Assembly (NCBI RefSeq): GCF_016920785.2
Contig: NW_024609958.1
Location: forward strand, 1,922,001-1,986,000
Direction of reading: 5' to 3'
Length of the DNA: 64,000 bases
From: Ixodes scapularis
Lineage: Eukaryota; Arthropoda; Arachnida; Ixodida; Ixodidae
The notes under the pieces are model-generated. The model ran no database searches. It had not been told where the DNA came from and saw nothing but the letters and a program-made list of their open reading frames with translations. Positions within the stretch are counted from its first letter, which is position 1. Each line of letters opens with the position of its first letter. A program made the translations under genes and the position numbers. Positions 21,609-33,071 of the stretch are shown here, one piece after another.

Positions 21609-23472
21609 AATATTAATCCGGAGTTTGGCGAGCTGACGGACTTTTTCTGCCCGTTTGGCAACCACCTGGGCATCGTCGCTTCCGTCGACAGCCGGTTCGT
21701 GACGTAACATCGCATCCAGCATTGTGGTTACTTTACGACCATGAACTAGTTGAAAGGGTGTCGCCCCGGCGGTCTCTTGCACGGCCGTGTTGTAGGCAAA
21801 TGTGACGTGCGGCAACACCTCGTCCCATGTATTGTGCTCCATGTCGACGTACATGAAAATCATGTCAGCGATGGTCTTGTTGAGTCTCTCCGTCAGCCCG
21901 TTGGTTTTAAGGCTCGTTCACACACGTCGGTTGCATGCGACTGCCTCCGTTGCAACCGGAGCGACCGGAACGACCGCTCTTCGCCGCGCGTACACACACC
22001 TGCAACCACTGCAACAAGCGCAGCGGGTCGTCAGCACGGCGACCGCTTCTACGCCGCCGTCAGCTGCTTGAGCGGTGCCTCTAAAAAGGGGACGCACTGC
22101 CACTCAATGCCGCAACAGAATATAGACATACAGTTTTCTAGGACCTAAAGCTTTATTATTGTTTATTTATTTATTTTCATGATAGGCTTGCAAGGTACAG
22201 TGTATGAAAAAAAGAAAAGAAAACGATCGTGTACGCCATCTTGGACTATCAATAGGACTCTAATACACGGCTTTGCCAATAGTACAAATCTCGCCACACG
22301 CCTTTTCTACGATTATAATAGACGATGTAATCTTAGCAGCGATATAGCAACGTAAAAATATGTTATACGATACGCGCCAGTAATACCTTGAACTTGAGCA
22401 CACGCAGGAAATTCGCCAAATAAGAAATCCGGGCGATGTTCGAGGACACAAATGCTTAGAAAGCACCACTCTAGTCGAAGTAAACAAATACGACGGCACG
22501 GGCTTTTCTGCTGTCTCGAGAGTGCCGCCACGACGTCGCCGCACGAGTAGGTGGATCTTCCCTTCTAGTACGTGCTGGGTTATCATAGCGACACACGACG
22601 AAAATTCACAGTCAAGGATAGCGTTATAAACGCGGAACGGTGAGCTTTCACCACGCCGTCCACGTCGACGATCACCACTGACGCCATGTGTGCAGATAGA
22701 AGGAGCCCGGCACCACCGGCATGCAACGCACGCGACCAGTTTTCCTCGACCTGTGATTGGTCTGTCGTTGCGGTTGTTTCAGTTGTTTCCAACGCAGCGA
22801 AAAAAGTTGGGCTCGCTCCAACTCCTTGCGACGTGAACGACACGTGTGTGCGTCCCTCCGTCGCTATGGCAACTGAGGATTGCAGACCCTTGCAACGGTC
22901 GTTTCGGTTGTTTCAGTCGTTGCGGTCGCTATGGACGCATTTGTGTGAACGGGCTTTAAGGGTGGGACGCCGTGGTGCGACGATGGCTGGTGTGGCTCAG
23001 ATGAAGGATTTCTTGTGTCAGCTGGGCCATGAACGATGATTCACGGTCTGAGATCAGAACTTCGGGAGCGCCGTGCTGTAGGACGATGGACTCGATGAAA
23101 AACTTGACGACTTCTACAGCAGTCCCTGAAGGAAGGGCTTTCATTTCGGTGTACCGAGTGAGATAATCTGTGGCGACGATTATCCAGCGGTTTCCCGACG
23201 TTGACGGTGGAAAGGGGCCAAGTAGATTTCTTCCGATCTGCTGGAAGGGTGCAGTTGTCGGAGGAATTACCGGCCGGCCTCGTCGGAGGGTTCTTGCATC
23301 GCTGGCACTGGTGGCATGATCGTGTACGGTTTTGGGGAGCTGGGGCCGGTAATATTTTTTCACGAATAAGGGCCAGCGTCCGGCTGCAACCAAGGTGTCC
23401 GGACGTCGGGTCGTTGTGGCAGACTTGAAAGATATCCTCTCGAAGGTCGAGCGGGATTACCGCAGCAGACAT
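21609..23472 (-). pseudogene. Ty3/gypsy integrase fragment, interrupted
   Basis: Minus-strand frames 23472-23041 and 23393-22956 encode the HHCC zinc-binding region (CHNDPTSGHLG, CHQCQRCK) and the catalytic core with both Asp motifs (VATDYLTRY, LISDRESSF). After a 1045-bp insertion, frame 21905-21615 carries the Glu region (NGLTERLN) and the following WDEVLPHVTFAYNTA. A frameshift near 23350 and the insertion make it non-functional. No RT, protease or LTR from the same element lies next to it, so it is an isolated integrase relic. Confidence 0.85.
21911..22955. mobile_element. TTAA-flanked DNA element inside gypsy integrase
   Basis: TTAA lies at 21907-21910 and 22956-22959. Ends ggctcgttcacac and, inverted, agcccgttcacac match. 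It interrupts the integrase exactly between the segments before and after its conserved HP.TNG region. The TTAA target suggests piggyBac-type mobilisation; a TAA target and PIF/Harbinger origin is also possible. 1045 bp, no transposase recognised. The interior has many cgttgcaaccg/ggttgtttc words. Confidence 0.7.
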
Positions 23473-23955
23473 GGCGACTTTGAGCTTTCGGAAAGCATGT
23501 GTTTGCGTAAAAACAAAAGGAAAAAAACTCTCTTTATACGAACATTTATTAGAGATTAGTACAAAATAACAGGCGCGTGATGTCTTCTAAAATCTTTATT
23601 TTACATGGATTTGCTTCACAATTAATATTGTTTTTATACAACCATGTCTCACCGGGGATTTGAGGTTGCGCGTCCTGACCTGGGCGCGTACTAATTTCGG
23701 AAGTAATTCTCGGCTTGTCCGCTTGGGAGACAGGGGCTGGCATCTCTGAAACCCATTCCATTGTATATGTTTCGGCGCCAAAATGGCCAATTAAATCCAG
23801 ATTGGAACAGTCACAGCGGACGCTATCGAATGCGATACTCCCGAATAGTGTTCCTGTATAGGCTCCGTTGGGGAGCCAGAGTTGCGCGTTCGTCCCCGTA
23901 ACGCCGGCTTTCCTGTACGGCAGCCGGAGTTTTTCTTCTTTTTCTTTTTTTTTAG
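23473..23955. other. Region without supported gene
   Basis: A minus-strand frame of 152 codons (24007-23549) has no recognised domain. Sequence otherwise unassigned. Confidence 0.35.
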
Positions 23956-25080
23956 ATGCGGAGCATCTTTTGCTCGGGTCTATGTCCCGCGGCGTTGTAG
24001 TCCGCACTTACACTACGCATGCGCAACTCTCCCCCTTTCGTCTCTCCAACAGCTGCGCGTTACTCCCTCCACTCTCTCTACCAGCTGCGTGCACTTCGCG
24101 TGCGTTCGCTTCTACTCGCACCGCGCGCGCATGCGCAACTCTCCTCCTCTAGTCTCCTCTCCTTCAAGTGTGAATGTAAGCAGCGGTAGCGAGATCCAGT
24201 GCTCAGCGAAGTGGACGTGATCTGCTTTACGGAGACGTGGAAGGCCGTGAACGTTGACATTGCGGGCTACGCTACGGTCGCGCGTACGCAGGGGTTTGGA
24301 CGACCTGCGGGCGGTGTGGAAATCTACGTCAAGCGTTCCGACAAACGTTCCGTCAACGCGCTGGACCAACAACTGCGCCCCACTACTGACCAACGTAGAA
24401 ACGGCGAGCATTGTGCCGCTAGCGTCTACGGTGTTAACGTCATGACCACGTACCTCGCACCGAACCTCTCACGCACAGCCGTGGAGCAGTACATCGACGA
24501 GGCCATGGGTGACTACCAAAAGCAATACGCAGACACACATGATTTCATGCACATTGGCGACTTTAATGTCAAGGTCATGAAGAGCCATTGGATAGTTGAG
24601 TACATGTCATCACACCACTCGCTGCAACACGTATCATACAACGACCGCAAACAACAGCCAACTACCATTCACGGCACATGCATAGATCACGTCTTCACCA
24701 ATTTCAAGATCCACCCACTGCACCAAGATCCCCTCATGGCTTCAGCGACCACAAAGCCATCCTCATCAAAGCAAAGTGCACACCTCAAGTACTAGACGCT
24801 GCTCAATAAAGACCTTCGTTAACCCTTTCACCTTCGTCTACGCAATTAAAAAAATTACACCATCTTCCTGAGGGGAACCATGGGGTGATGCGGAGCATCG
24901 CGGAGTTTTCAACAACGTTCACGCGATGTGTGGTAACCAACGCAAGTTAACAACGTAATAATACGCAAGTTAACAACGTTACTAACAACGTTACTAACAC
25001 CGTTAATAACACCATTAATAACGATCCGCGATGCTCCACATCTCCCCATGATTCCCCTCGGGAAGATGGTGTAATTTTTT
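23956..25080 (+). mobile_element. Composite repeat carrying endonuclease fragment
   Basis: Starts with gatgcggagcatc, a short palindrome that recurs at 24889 (gatgcggagcatcgcgga) and, inverted, at 25026. 24847-24906 and 25023-25078 form a long, nearly perfect inverted repeat (attacaccatcttcc...). Between them lies a minisatellite of taacaacgttac-like units (24940-25020). An endonuclease-like frame precedes this. The combination of a LINE-type endonuclease, a terminal palindrome and internal short tandem repeats is reminiscent of Helentron-related elements, but no Rep or helicase is present, so the class is only a guess. Confidence 0.45.
24199..24785 (+). pseudogene. EEP-type endonuclease fragment
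   Basis: The frame has DVICFTETW (second catalytic motif, Glu), GDFNV (Asp/Asn motif) and CIDHVFTN, as in apurinic-like endonucleases of LINEs and Helentrons. The final SDH motif is found in the +1 frame at about 24735 (GFSDHKAIL), so a frameshift breaks the C-terminus. The N-terminal catalytic Asn motif and any RT are absent. Its proper start is unknown; 24199 is a GTG, not a convincing start. Confidence 0.65.
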
Positions 25081-25663
25081 TTTTTTCATTTATTTGTTTG
25101 CGGATCTTTTCCGCGTAGGGGGGCAGAGATAAAGGCATGGTGCCTGACGGAGCCTTTGCGCCCCCCCCCTTCCCCCTTACAGTTCAGCAACACAATATAT
25201 ACAGTTTACAAAATAAGAAACTATTGAACAAATATAAAACAACTGTGGAACAAATATGAAATAGCTCTGGAACAACTATGGAACAAATAAAAAGAAACAC
25301 TAGAAATACTGAACATCAATCACGCCACTGTTACGAGATATACCATAATGCGCAAAATCTTTACGATCAAACTCTCTAGGTATTACATAAAAACAAAAAG
25401 TCTGTTCTATCAACAACAACAACAAAAAGAACGAATTGAACAGTTTACAGAAAGGACATTTGTTCGAATAAACTATATGTGGGACAAATCCTAAACCGGA
25501 AAGCAGATTATACAATTGAATATGCTCGTCACGTGACCGAATTCGACGAATAGCAGCACCGCGGGTTTGAGGCGCGTGGCGCGCTCAAAACGCGCTAGGT
25601 GCGCATCCACTATTGGCCCTCTCTTCCCCCCCCCCCCTCCCCCCCCTATCTTATTCACAACGC
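25081..25663. other. Region without supported gene
   Basis: A T homopolymer at 25076-25086, C-rich tracts near 25162 and 25627, and a short series of atatgaaacaactgtggaac-like units at 25225-25290. No gene. Confidence 0.35.
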
Positions 25664-25666
25664 TTA

Positions 25667-25916
25667 AGCGCGAGACACATGGACGGCAGAGTCGTCCGAT
25701 CCGACGTCCGATCCGACAGTCCGAACGCCGCTCCGAATTGCCGCACGCGACAGTTTGAGACACACGCTTCCGACCTTGCATGCGACACGACGATCCGTTC
25801 GGCTCCGCCCAGAATATCCAAGCACTCCAGCGGATGTCCGTGTTCATAGATCTCTGGTTAGGGTGACCATATTCCTCAAGGCAGAAAACGGGACATCCCA
25901 GCGGAAAAGGGGGGAA

Positions 25917-25947
<31 letters not shown>

Positions 25948-26719
25948 CTACGTACTAAAGTTTGAGATTGAGAGAAAAACTTTAATTAAATTTTACATGC
26001 GTGCTATATCTACATGATTCTACATCCGTGCTATATCCAGTAGCTAAAGAGATATTTCTACTCACGCGTCTTCGCGAAAGAAAAAGTGTTTGTGGTCAAG
26101 AACAGTTCTAAATTTTACTCTATGGGTAAATACTTTAAAGTACCCATGGTTATTTTTGTAAAATATAGTTCCAACGAATGGGCATAGTTTCAGTTTGCTT
26201 CTACTCGCTTGGTGCCAATTTCGAAACTATGTATTCCAGCGAAAACGGGACATGATTCTATATTGGGATAAAAAGACGGGACGGCAGAAGTGGACCACAA
26301 AAACGGGACTGTCCCGGCCAAAACGGGACGTCTGGTCACCCTATCTCTGGTCCTAGATTGACGGTTTAGCTCGCACGAACGAAGTTAGGAGCTCGTTCTC
26401 GCTAGCGCGTGCATACTTTGCCGGGGCCATCTTTTTCGAATGGATCAGCGGGATCCACGCGTCCGGCTTCCCGTTGCCCGTCCCGTTTTCTTGTTCGTCC
26501 CGCCAGACCCAGTACGTCATCATGACGTTCGCGCTAGCTGCGCTGTCATTGGCTGGACGCATCCGACAATCCGTCCGCCGTGCGAAACTATCTGGCGCGT
26601 TGGACGCACGTCGGATCGCCGATCCGACGCCTGAAGCGACCAAATTTTTCGGATCAGGCAGTCGTATTGCCGGATCGGACGTCGGATCGGATGGATTTTT
26701 CGCGCATGTGTCTCGCGCT
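25667..26719. mobile_element. TTA-flanked inverted-repeat element, split by hAT
   Basis: Ends agcgcgagacacatg and catgtgtctcgcgct are inverted, flanked by TTA (25664-25666, 26720-26722). Subterminal gatccgacgtccgatccgac words occur on both sides. The 3-bp TWA target suggests PIF/Harbinger type. Excluding the nested element it is about 560 bp. No transposase. Confidence 0.7.
25859..26343. mobile_element. hAT MITE, 8-bp target duplication
   Basis: Ends tagggtgaccat and, inverted, tagggtgaccag; perfect 8-bp duplication tctctggt at 25851-25858 and 26344-26351. 485 bp with a long G homopolymer (about 25918-25947). The TAGGGTGACCA end is widespread among hAT MITEs. Non-coding. Confidence 0.88.
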
Positions 26720-26722
26720 TTA

Positions 26723-27250
26723 TACATACAAAGCAGGAGAACGTACGCCGGGGCGCCTGCAACGTCTACTTTCTTGCACGACCCTTGATCCGTCTCCTCA
26801 CGCTATCGGATCTCGGCGAATAGCGGCGCGGTGGCACGAGGAAAACTGACGCACATCTCTGGCTAACGTAGGGAGCCTATCCAGGAACTCTACTCCCGAA
26901 CCAATACAAACAGCCGTGCAGTTCCCTCAGTGGCCGCTGCGGGAAAAATGGACGCGTTGCGATCGCCATTAGCTAGGCTCTCGAGTACGGATCGGTGCCA
27001 CTTCTTAAAGAGCAGGCTCTATGGCAGTTTTCCAACTGAGTGGTTCTAGTAACGTTGGAGCCAACCAAGCAACGCCAAAATTGCACGATCACTGCTCTCG
27101 TTATTGTCGTCGGTTTGCTATGAGCGGCTAAAGCATTCACGTACAAAAGAAAGCGCATGAATTGCGGCGCATTTATTATGCGTGATTGGCTTTGTCGGTT
27201 GTTATAAACGCGTAAGAACGACGAGCGCCGTGACGATGCACTTTCGGCAA
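26723..27250. other. Region without supported gene
   Basis: Mixed sequence. 27120-27240 has a weak resemblance to 15400-15560 (ccgtgacgatg, gattgg). No gene. Confidence 0.35.
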
Positions 27251-27291
27251 CCACAGCCGACCTTACGACCATATCGTAAGGTCGGCTGTGG
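27251..27291. repeat. Perfect 18-bp palindrome
   Basis: ccacagccgaccttacga and its exact reverse complement flank a 5-base spacer. The following gtgggactcgaac resembles the complement of a Pol III B box, so this may border a degraded tRNA-derived repeat. Confidence 0.85.
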
Positions 27292-28205
27292 TGGGACTCG
27301 AACTGTAACAGACCACACTGCTCTGCTTTATCTTGAAGACCACCCTGGACCTTAGTGGCGATATCCAGCGGTTTTATAAGGCAAATCGCTGCAGCGTAGA
27401 ATATCACGTTTCAGAGGTGTATCATACTCTTGTTCTGAAAAATATTCGAAGAACTAACCACGGTTTAAGAACTTTAGGCAGGTGCAAACTGCGGTAGAAA
27501 TGATTTTTTTTGGACGAACATTTTTTTTATATATATTTTTTTTTCAAGGTCGAGACAATCCTCTTGGACTCAAGTGTTATGGCCAGGTTTACAGGTGCAG
27601 TCTTTGACTCCTCCCACCTGCTTCCAAAGCTACCATTGGCGGGAAAATTCTCATGGAATCGCACATTGTGAGGAACACGCCTACAATCTGTGATATAAAT
27701 AAGGCAGCAAACTGTCCACATCTCAGACTAGCAATCGCCACTTCAAGATTCTTGAAGCAAGAAAGCCTTACGTAAGTTCTCCTCGAAATTGCTACACTTT
27801 TGTATTAGTTTTTGTCGCATTACCGTGCCGTGAAACTGTTTTCATAACGCCCTTGGTTTGAATAACGGATTGCTGTAGGTTGGTTTGTTGAGCTACGTTG
27901 TCATGCCATTTGTGCGGTTTTGAGGGATATTTTGAGTTTTCCAGAAATTAAAAAAAAAAACTAACTAATTATGTCTCTAAATTAGCAATCAGGATTGCGT
28001 ACTCACGATCCATATCTTTTTAGGGGGTTCGCCCAGATAGGTGAGGAAACAAAAAGTCAACCTATGTTAATGAACTGAATGGAAGTACGCAAACGAGCTT
28101 GTGTATATTTCGTTATAATAAAAAACGATACTGCAGGTAAAAGACCGACACAAACTTAGACACTTCACTCTGTTTTTTTTTTTTTTTTTACTTGCTTTTT
28201 CGGGT
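27292..28205. other. Region without supported gene
   Basis: A+T-rich, with T homopolymers near 27528-27545 and 28170-28189. A tatataaataagg-like word lies near 27690. No frame with a recognisable domain. Confidence 0.35.
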
Positions 28206-28213
28206 GGTTTGTC

Positions 28214-29231
28214 CAGACATGCACCTAACGCGTTACTAGTATTGAGTTACTCCTACCTAGTTACTTTTTTCAGTAACAAGTAACCTACTTAGTTATCTTT
28301 TTACAAAAGGAACGAAAAAAGTTACTTTTTTCAGTAAAAAGTAACCTACTTAGTTACATTTTTAGAAAAGGAACGAAAAAAGTTACTTTTTTCAGTAAGA
28401 AGTAGCCTACTTTGTTACCTTTTTAGAAAAGGAACAAAAAAAGTTATTTTTTTCAGTAACAAGTAACCTATTTAGTTACCTTTTTTAAAAAGTAACGACT
28501 AATGTATTTAGTTACTTTTACGGCCAAGTAACGAGTAACGGTATTTCGTTACTTTTTGAGGAGTCACATGTACAACAACGTATCAACAGCCTCGTTTTAA
28601 TTCCAAGCTTAGTATGCATCTGTTGCGACGAATGCAGGTGGGCAAACCGAAAAACAACCAAACAGTATGAGGGCATATACAACGTTTATTGCTAAACTCT
28701 TCAGGTGGGAATGTTCATCATCCAGCGAACACAATTAGGTTGGTTTGTTGAAGCTTCTAGAATTGTGCGCAGACCGAATGTGAGCCCGGAGGTTGTTAAT
28801 CGGGGAAAAGCACAGAACCCAAAGTCAACATCGAACTTTAGAAGCAGTGAGAACAAAAGAGAGAGGAGGATCCTAGTTTTACCAGCTCTTCCTGAAGCAC
28901 AACTCTGCCGTTCCTTCGAGCGCGTCAGTAGAACAACTCTTCTTCATAGCCGGAGATCTATTGTCAAAGAAGCGGGGAAACATGATTGATAAAAACTTCG
29001 AGAGGCAGCTACTTAATTTCAAAGAGTACTGAATATAACACGATAAACTGCGAAACAAAAGCAGTTGTGTATTTTGTCATCAAAGTAACGAGAAAACTAA
29101 CTCGATACTCTTGAGGTAAAGTGACGCTTTGCTTTTGAGAATCCCTAAGAAGTATCGTATTTTGTTACTTTTTGTGCGAGTAAACAGTAACATCATTTAG
29201 TTACCTTTTGGGGGTAAGATGTACAGGTCTG
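28214..29231. mobile_element. Probable hAT element with tandem subterminal repeats
   Basis: Left end cagacatgcacc and, inverted, right end cagacctgtaca match loosely. Flanks ggtttgtc (28206-28213) and gttttgtt (29232-29239) agree at 6 of 8 positions, a possible diverged duplication. Both sides are rich in agtaac/gttact words. 1018 bp, no transposase. Small frames inside are not convincing. Confidence 0.55.
28258..28500. repeat. Four ~60-bp tandem repeats
   Basis: About four units built on gttacttttttcagtaa and agtaacctacttagttac, each ending with aaaggaacraaaaa. They sit in the left subterminal part of the hAT-like element, where transposase-binding repeats are usual. Confidence 0.8.
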
Positions 29232-29239
29232 GTTTTGTT

Positions 29240-29529
29240 GTGTTTAACCTACGTTCTAAAGTGCCGCTTGAAAAGAAAAAAAAATTGCGAGAGTAGTATT
29301 TCAAGGCATCAAAAAATACACGTTGCAAGCGAGATTTTGTTTTGTGTTTATTTTGCGAGTCTACCTTAATGTTTCTTTGGTTTCGTTTCGGCTCAAAAAA
29401 AAAAAAATCTACTTAATATTCCTGTTGACATACTCAAAAAATCTCCTTTGTGAAACTTCAACAAAAATATTTAAGTATTTTTATGCCGCGTTTCTTGTTT
29501 CGAACCGGACTTCGTATCACAATATCACA
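29240..29529. other. Region without supported gene
   Basis: A-rich runs and short open frames only. Confidence 0.3.
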
Positions 29530-29790
29530 GTACCAACCTTACTAGTCCGCCATCTTCCCTTGACAAACGATATCGTGTAAACATCAGCACGTAAGGGAAG
29601 CTGGAGCCTGCCTCGCCCAGCGTCAGAAGCCGTCGCGATCGTCCGTGGAAAACTATGGACTAAGCTTCATGAATCTTTTTCTGGGTCAAGCAATGACCGG
29701 CAAATGTTTCAAGTTCAACATGAGATTTTAAACAATTCGCCGTTCGCATTTGATTTGCCGTCATTGCCTTCATATATTGCACCTACCGGT
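29530..29790. repeat. Dispersed repeat D, copy 2 fragment
   Basis: Resembles 20500-20760 in the same orientation. Confidence 0.5.
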
Positions 29791-30568
29791 TTAAGGACAA
29801 AACAAAAAACAAAAAAACCTGGATAACAAAATTTATTTGATAAAACAAATTTATAACGAAACAAAAAAATGTTTTAGAACTATATTCACAGCGCGAAACC
29901 AATTTGTAGTTGGCGCACGTAGGAACACGGAGAAAAATGGCTACTAGAGTCACGTGGCTGGCCACTATAGTCACATGGTGCTTGCGCTCTTTCGCAAGCT
30001 TCCTGTGGGCTATAAAGTTTGTTAATTATACGAAAGCATTTGTCTCATGGAGCGAGCCGACGGCAACTAAATTCCCCTGTCCGAAAGGAGCGAAGTGAAC
30101 CGCCATATGAAGCATTCCAGTTTTGAAGCCGCGCAATAAGCCACGCAGACTGTCAGCTAAATTCACCTCTACAAAAGGAGCGAAGTGAAGCCCTGATAAA
30201 TTATGCTTCCATCGGCTGGCTTGCGTGTAGTGAGTCGGATACCCGTCAGGCGGCTACGACTGCCCGATAGGCTTTCCCCTCCTCCCGCTGGGTGCGCCCG
30301 CTCCGCCCGCCGACGGTGGGGCCTCGGAACATCTGGGCATACCCCCCTCCCCTCCCTCCCCCCCTCCCTGCTCCCCTCACACACACACACTACGAAAAGG
30401 TGGAGTGGCAGAAAACGAATGAGAGGAGAGCCACGTGACTGGCGCCCCGCTGTGGTGAGATGCCGAAACACACTTCTCCCGAGCGAACGAGTGTGTTTCG
30501 GGTCCTCGCCGCTGCAAAAACTTTACGCTGACGTCTAGGTTCCCCGAGAATGTCTCTTTGACGTTCTG
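29791..30568. other. Region without supported gene
   Basis: aaaggagcgaagtga occurs twice (30082 and 30174 areas) within a 90-bp near-duplication. A CT/CA-rich stretch lies at 30340-30392. Frames on both strands have low complexity. Confidence 0.35.
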
Positions 30569-30570
30569 TA

Positions 30571-30819
30571 TAGACCTTTTCTGTGTACTCTCGTCCTCAA
30601 TCACCCAATAGGCGTATCCGGTATGGGCGACGAAAAAATACTAAAACGTTTTAACCTGTAACTAGCAGAAAAATAAGGGGGAGGCAAAACTAGAACGTGT
30701 CACGGTTACGCTTATATCCTAAGTGTCTTCTACTGGCGTGGCGACGGCTAAACAATGTTTTCGCCCATACTGGAAGTGACGCCAATTAAATATGGCGGCG
30801 CCCTTGGAGAAAGGGTCTA
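30571..30819. mobile_element. Short MITE with TA target
   Basis: Ends tagaccttttc and, inverted, tagaccctttc, flanked by TA at 30569-30570 and 30820-30821. About 249 bp, non-coding. Confidence 0.6.
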
Positions 30820-30821
30820 TA

Positions 30822-32222
30822 GTACCAGATACTCGCGCTCCAAATCTGCGACAGGGCAGTCTATGGCCCCGTTGTCAAACTACCAAGCTCTGTGAGTGTA
30901 GAGGAGGCTATGGTTTTGTTCGCTAACTCGGTGCAAACTGCTTGCTAGCACGCCGGGAACGCTGAGAGCCTGCTTTCGCGTCGCACTGGCCATGCCCGCT
31001 TCCATCTCATTCACTTGTCGGTCGTAAACCGATGATATCTCGCTCTCCTGCATTTCTTCGCGGAGTTGTGGCACCCACTACCAGAGGGTATATCCCCCTC
31101 CCCCCTCTTTATTGTTCATCGCATACCAGACACAGCACGCAAAGCTAACAGGAGCTCATTATTGACAGCGTTCGACACCTAGACGGGACGCGGGAAGCCA
31201 CACGGGAAGCCAGTGGTTGGCAGCGCCGTCCACGTCAGCGTCTGCGTTTATCGAGGCTGTACCCACTCGGACCTGTGCCTGCAGCATCTTCGCCGCGTCT
31301 GGGCCTTCCCGCGACCGTGTTTCTCGGCCTCGATCCAGCGTGAAGTTGTGACACCCTGAAATTCGAAAACCTGCCCGCGTCCAACATTCTCTGTGTGGGT
31401 TTTCACTTCATTCGACCCGTAGCCGTTGCTCGGAGCTCGGTTTTAATCTTGTGTCCGCAGTCGTAAGCGTCAGCGACGGCCACCCGACGCCAAGGTTTTA
31501 TTTTATCTACTCTGGAATATGCCTCTGCAAAGCGTTCGTGTTCGCGGGGGTCTGCAAATCACTACGAGACGACATGCATCAGAGCCAGCAATTGATAAAA
31601 TTTACGTGAGAGGTAGTTTTCGCTCCTCTTAACAATCAAATTGCTCTTCGCTTGCCGGCGGATTGCTTACACGTGCTGGAATTAAAATGATCGCGACGTT
31701 TCTTGCCGGCGCATGGAGGGGGATCTGTGCAGTGCCCTCAGAAAGGGGTGAGGGGGGGGGGGGGGGGGGGGGGCGGACCGCCTCGGGTGCCGCTGATCAT
31801 AGTGACGCCACTGGATCTGTGTTCTCAAGTTCGAGTTCTCGCGTAAAAAAAAGTTAGCGCCGAGTACGGCCTTGAATGCATCGCTGTGCTAAAAAGCCAA
31901 CCTTAGAAACTAAGGCGGATTACTACACAGAATGTCTTTGCCAGTCATGTCGCGTTTAATACGAAATGCTTCTGCGAGGAGCTGCACCGGATGGGGACTG
32001 CTCTTGGATACAACTTTTGACGTCACAATCAAAGCTGCCGATGCTCAGTGTGGCCGGTAGAGTGGCAGTTTGAAGTTTGCGCGGACGCGTAAACTTCAAA
32101 ATTTGTTTTCTGAAAAGAAAATAAATATTTTGATCTTTAGACTTGTGTCGGGGAGAATATTTAGTACGTGCTGAATGTTTTATAAAATTCGATTATCATT
32201 AATGTTTCGCGGGAGCTCTCCT
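30822..32222. other. Region without supported gene
   Basis: GC-rich to about 31560, then a G homopolymer at 31748-31772. 31990-32200 resembles repeat D (20790-20960). A minus-strand frame 31074-30880 (64 codons) lacks splice context or domain, so it is not called. Confidence 0.35.
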
Positions 32223-32226
32223 TTAA

Positions 32227-32896
32227 AGGGGCACTGACACATCAAAGTCATATTTTTTTTTATTATCCGAAACGATTGAAAACGATGCCGGAACATTACC
32301 CTCAAAATTTGAAATTCGGGAATTCAGTATTTGTGAAGTAAAAAAACAATTTCCAAATGCCGAATTCGAAGTTCCCGCACGATCGGCGCCGGTGCCTTGA
32401 CGTCAAAAATTGCGGAGACCTGAGAGTCGACTTTCTTTCACCACTCCCTGCTGTTGCCATGGCGACCCAAAGCGAGGAGGAAAGGAGTGAGCGGCGGCGT
32501 CGCGGCGGACCGGTTTTGAGCGGTGTCGCCTGTTTTCCGTTGGAGGATACAAATCCAGGAGACGGCACCACAACGAACTCCCGATTTTCGGTATTTCAAA
32601 AAGAAGGGCCGTAGTGCGTTCGCAATTGCGTTAAAAAACATGTTTTAGGATTGCCGTAATTAAATGTTATAGAGATGACGCCTACTAAGCTTCTAAATTT
32701 CCTGATTTTTGACGTCACCGATCAAAAGAAGCGAGGAGGCGAGAGGCGGGAAAATCAAACGCCAAAAACAAAAAGGCGCGCGCGCGCGCGCGAAAATTTT
32801 TTTTCGCGATGCGGTTTTTTTTGCGTGTCTATGACTGCAACTTGCATCGTTTTAAACAATAAAAATAAATACGACCTTTGGGGTGTCAGTGCCCCT
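32227..32896. mobile_element. TTAA-flanked MITE with perfect inverted ends
   Basis: Ends aggggcactgacac and gtgtcagtgcccct are perfect inverted repeats, flanked by TTAA (32223-32226, 32897-32900). 670 bp. The interior has a CG microsatellite (32776-32792) and no transposase. piggyBac-type mobilisation is inferred from the TTAA target. Confidence 0.85.
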
Positions 32897-33071
32897 TTAA
32901 ACGCGTTGCCTCTACATTTCAAAATCTCCAAGATTCAAGCCGTTACACGATTTCAAAAAAACAACAACAAAAAAATGCGTTGTCGAGTATAGAGGCTCTA
33001 TTTATGCTATTGCTACTCTTTTAGGTAGACACTCCCGTTGGACTGTGATTATATTTTGGAATATATGCAAC

